From: an uncultured Clostridium sp.
Lineage (GTDB): Bacteria; Bacillota; Clostridia; Clostridiales; Clostridiaceae
Length of the DNA stretch: 5,907 nucleotides
Direction of reading: 5' to 3'
Assembly (NCBI GenBank): GCA_946575275.1
Contig: CAMNZV010000115.1
Location: 1 to 5,907 of the forward strand
In this document: piece after piece, positions 5,757 to 5,907 of the stretch
Numbering within the stretch: position 1 is the stretch's first letter
How the letters are laid out: each line of letters begins with the position of its first letter
Program-made: the position numbers and the translations under genes
Notes under the pieces: generated by a model
The model's input: the letters and a program-made list of their open reading frames with translations, nothing else
What the model was told of the DNA's origin: nothing
The model's database searches: none

Positions 5757-5772
5757 TGAAAGGGTGGTATAT

Positions 5773-5907
5773 ATGGCAGATATTAAGGCAACAAGTTTCC
5801 GAGTAAGTGATGAGGATATAGCAAAATTCAAAGAATTTGCAGACAAAGAGGGATATAATCAAGCCGAGGCATTTAAAAGCATTATGCAGACCGTAGAAAT
5901 GGCAAAG
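5773..5907 (+). CDS. Possible DNA-binding protein, N-terminal part (truncated by window)
   Basis: The ORF runs open from ATG 5773 to the right edge (45 codons), so the gene continues beyond the window. A strong ribosome binding site, GAAAGGGTGG (5758-5767), ends 5 nt before the start. The N-terminus ADIKATSFRVSDEDIAKFKE followed by FADKEGYNQAEAFKSIMQT has the shape of a ribbon-helix-helix fold: a short strand with alternating polar residues (KATSFRVS), a first helix, a turn at EGYNQ and a second helix. The ensuing VEMAK suggests that the helix extends, perhaps into a coiled coil. The gene follows a phased repeat array that straddles its promoter, which suggests an autoregulated plasmid control or partition protein. 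It could also be a different helical DNA-binding protein; the missing C-terminus would decide. It does not match a ParR that I can recall. Confidence 0.65.
   Translation, partial: MADIKATSFRVSDEDIAKFKEFADKEGYNQAEAFKSIMQTVEMAK

Overview
This very A+T-rich window carries the tet(P) tetracycline-resistance operon, which is typical of Clostridium perfringens and its conjugative pCW3-like plasmids. That attribution is recognition from memory. The first gene has glutamates at residues 52, 59 and 89, exactly where the TetA(P) literature places its essential intramembrane glutamates. The second is a full-length EF-G-like ribosomal protection protein.

Layout: (1) Positions 1-741 hold no large gene. 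A consensus promoter at 183-210 opens a leader of about 525 nt packed with hairpins. The leader contains an 8-codon ORF with a good ribosome binding site (267-293), an intrinsic terminator (471-495), a second, stronger terminator (614-657), and a 22-codon ORF (674-742) whose stop codon overlaps the tetA(P) start. (2) tetA(P) (742-2007) and tetB(P) (1994-3949) overlap by 14 nt and end at a strong terminator (4082-4120). (3) Positions 3950-4560 are a non-coding spacer with a palindrome, an orphan terminator (4254-4284) and a set of TGTCTATAA-like repeats (4380-4504). The repeats look like the res site of the following serine recombinase. (4) The resolvase/invertase-type recombinase (4561-5202) is followed by a small, probably coiled-coil protein (5303-5554) with its own promoter and terminator. 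(5) An array of AATACA repeats (5614-5756) surrounds a promoter and precedes the start of a gene for a possible small DNA-binding protein (5773 onward), which is cut by the window edge.

How it works together: tetA(P) pumps tetracycline out and tetB(P) frees ribosomes of it, so one transcript encodes two unrelated resistance mechanisms. The leader architecture fits drug-induced transcription attenuation. The recombinase with its putative res site, and the repeat array with its possible DNA-binding gene, look like plasmid maintenance functions (multimer resolution; control or partition). The operon itself is known. The least explained parts are the leader micro-ORFs, the putative res site and the helically phased repeat array.
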